The translations under genes were made by a program, and so were the position numbers. A stretch of DNA of 6,091 nt from Kofleriaceae bacterium. GTDB lineage: Bacteria > Myxococcota_A > Polyangia > Haliangiales > Haliangiaceae. Below, piece by piece: positions 4,857-6,091 of this stretch; position 1 is the stretch's first letter; every line of letters starts with the position of its first letter. The stretch spans positions 1 through 6,091 of the forward strand of contig JAESTW010000390.1 in NCBI GenBank assembly GCA_016763395.1, given 5' to 3'. The notes beneath the pieces are model-generated. The model had not been told where the DNA came from and made no database searches. It worked only from the letters and a program-made list of their open reading frames with translations.

Positions 4857-6091
4857 ATGCCAGAGCACACAATTCCCAAGTCACTCGTCGAAAATATCCG
4901 TAAGGGGCGCGCAGCTATCGTGGTTGGCGCAGGAATCGGCGTACCGTCTTGGAAGAAACTATTGGAGCGCATGAATGCAAAACTGCGCGAACGTGGACAG
5001 GACACTGATGAGGCCTACGCCAAAGATGTCGACAAACTACTGCACAAAGGAAACTTGGTGCGGGCATCGGCTTTCCTTGGTCGGCAACTCGGCAGCGATA
5101 TTTGCGACAAAGTTGTCCGGGACACCTGGGCCACGGAGGCCGAGAGCCCCGAGGTAGCCAAAGCCTTGGCCACACTGCCGATCAGGCAAATGTGGACGAC
5201 CTTTCCCGGCGACGTGCTTGAGCATGCGATAGCGGAACACCTTCCCGACGAATGGCCCCTGCCTAAGGTATTGACTTACAAGCAGGCTGGAGAAATTGAT
5301 CCGAGACACCGAACTCTTCTTAAGGTTCTTGGCGATTTTGATTCCTATATCGCGACTCCCTTATCGATCCGAAAAGCACTTTCGGACGCCGATGAGCTGA
5401 GAGAATTTATTAAACCCTTCTACGCAGAGGGCTCGCTGCTCTTCGTTGGATTCCGATATGGCGATCCAGACCTTGCAGCGCTCCTTGACCGGGTTTTTGG
5501 CGCATTTGAGCCAACGCAAAGCGATCACTTCTTGGCCTGTGCCTCGGTTGGACCGGTCACGGTTGACGAGCTATCGGCTGAGCATCATATCCAGGTACTG
5601 CAACTTCCGGGCAAAGGCGCGGATGATGAAGCGACTTCGGGGCTACTCGAGCTCCTAGCGAGCTTGGCTGAGGAGTGCAAAGCGAACGACATTGACCTAT
5701 CGCAAACTCGTCCCGAAGAAGACGATCTCGAGGGCTGGATTGGCCTTCTCGTTGAGGACAGTTTCGATCGCGACGCAATGGACGCGATCGCTGCTATCGA
5801 GACCAAGGCCAAGGATTCAGGCGACGGCGAACGTCTCATTGAAGTTCTTATGGGCCGGCTCGAGTACGAAACCACAGGGGCACAGCGCGCCGAGCTACTG
5901 CGTACTGTCGCTGATGTTTTTCAGAACGAAGTAGGGGATATCCCTGGCGCATTTACCGCGCTTACAGTCGCGTTGCGCGAAGACCCGTCTGACTTCCGAG
6001 CTGTTGAATCTGCAGAAAAACTCGCAGATGAAGCGGAAGGATGGAGTGAACTCGTGTCGGACGTGGCGGGAATCGTCGGCGAAATTACGGA
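4857..6091 (+). CDS. SIR2-like domain protein with C-terminal TPR-like repeats, catalytic residues apparently lost (3' truncated by window edge)
   Basis: 411 codons are visible and the frame is still open at the right edge. Residues about 8-215 match the bacterial SIR2-like (SIR2_2) layout: Rossmann glycine motif AAIVVGAGIG (19-28) and PSWKKLL (30-36), the segment MWTTFPGDVLE (112-122) where the family has TTN-Y-D-D-LLE, KVLGD (156-160) where it has a catalytic His-Gly, and LLFVGFRYGDPDL (194-206), a close match to the family's 'LLFiGfsfsDpdl' block. The Asn, the first Asp and the His thus appear replaced (N to F116, D to G118, H to L158), and the loop after GAG is shorter than usual, so NAD+ hydrolysis or deacetylation looks unlikely. 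Residues about 290-411 are acidic and helical, with TPR-like units such as 'GDIPGAFTALTVALREDPSD' (360-379). SIR2 domains with repeat regions occur in anti-phage proteins, but here the role is unknown. It is divergent from the phosphatidyltransferase operon. Confidence 0.8.
   Translation, partial: MPEHTIPKSLVENIRKGRAAIVVGAGIGVPSWKKLLERMNAKLRERGQDTDEAYAKDVDKLLHKGNLVRASAFLGRQLGSDICDKVVRDTWATEAESPEVAKALATLPIRQMWTTFPGDVLEHAIAEHLPDEWPLPKVLTYKQAGEIDPRHRTLLKVLGDFDSYIATPLSIRKALSDADELREFIKPFYAEGSLLFVGFRYGDPDLAALLDRVFGAFEPTQSDHFLACASVGPVTVDELSAEHHIQVLQLPGKGADDEATSGLLELLASLAEECKANDIDLSQTRPEEDDLEGWIGLLVEDSFDRDAMDAIAAIETKAKDSGDGERLIEVLMGRLEYETTGAQRAELLRTVADVFQNEVGDIPGAFTALTVALREDPSDFRAVESAEKLADEAEGWSELVSDVAGIVGEIT

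Noticed and set aside
4745..5309. Minus-strand ORFs opposite the SIR2-like gene
   Set aside because: They lie antisense to a frame with recognisable SIR2-like motifs and a good ribosome binding site. Their compositions (Arg/Pro/Ser-rich) are typical of antisense frames.

Overview
The window looks like chromosomal DNA of moderate GC from a Myxococcota/Bradymonadota-type ('deltaproteobacterial') organism. This is inferred from gene types common there: an FHA-fused sigma-54 activator, a response regulator ending in a DUF4388-like domain, a Cys-rich exported protein with low-complexity repeats, and a large helical-repeat protein. No rRNA, tRNA, mobile element or CRISPR array was seen.

Layout. 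(1) Positions 1-1287 (+) hold the 3' part of an FHA / AAA+ sigma-54 activator / Fis-type HTH regulator. (2) Convergent to it, 1392-2198 (-) is a REC + DUF4388-like response regulator. A hairpin with a T tract lies between them and overlaps the activator's last codons; it reads as the regulator's terminator. (3) The 198-bp gap 2199-2396 carries a candidate promoter for the response regulator and a cluster of inverted repeats. (4) Three minus-strand genes follow in tight array, transcribed from 4687 down to 2397: a CDP-alcohol phosphatidyltransferase, a 158-aa exported Cys-rich protein with a (DEAAKP)n tail, and a 354-aa exported probable beta-propeller. The last two overlap by one base (TAATG), so all three are probably one operon. 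(5) The 169-bp divergent gap 4688-4856 holds two dyads. (6) From 4857 to the window end (+) runs the 5' part (411 codons) of a SIR2-like protein whose C-terminal half becomes helical TPR-like repeats; it is open at the right edge.

How the genes relate. The left half is signalling: a phospho-threonine-sensing sigma-54 activator beside a phospho-aspartate receiver. The middle operon is cell-envelope: a membrane lipid enzyme plus two exported proteins of unknown role. The right-hand gene is the most unusual. Its SIR2-like fold signatures are clear, but the residues needed for NAD+ binding and catalysis appear replaced (TTN to TTF, HG to LG), so it may be a pseudo-enzyme sensor or scaffold. Whether it belongs to a defence or signalling system cannot be decided without the sequence downstream.
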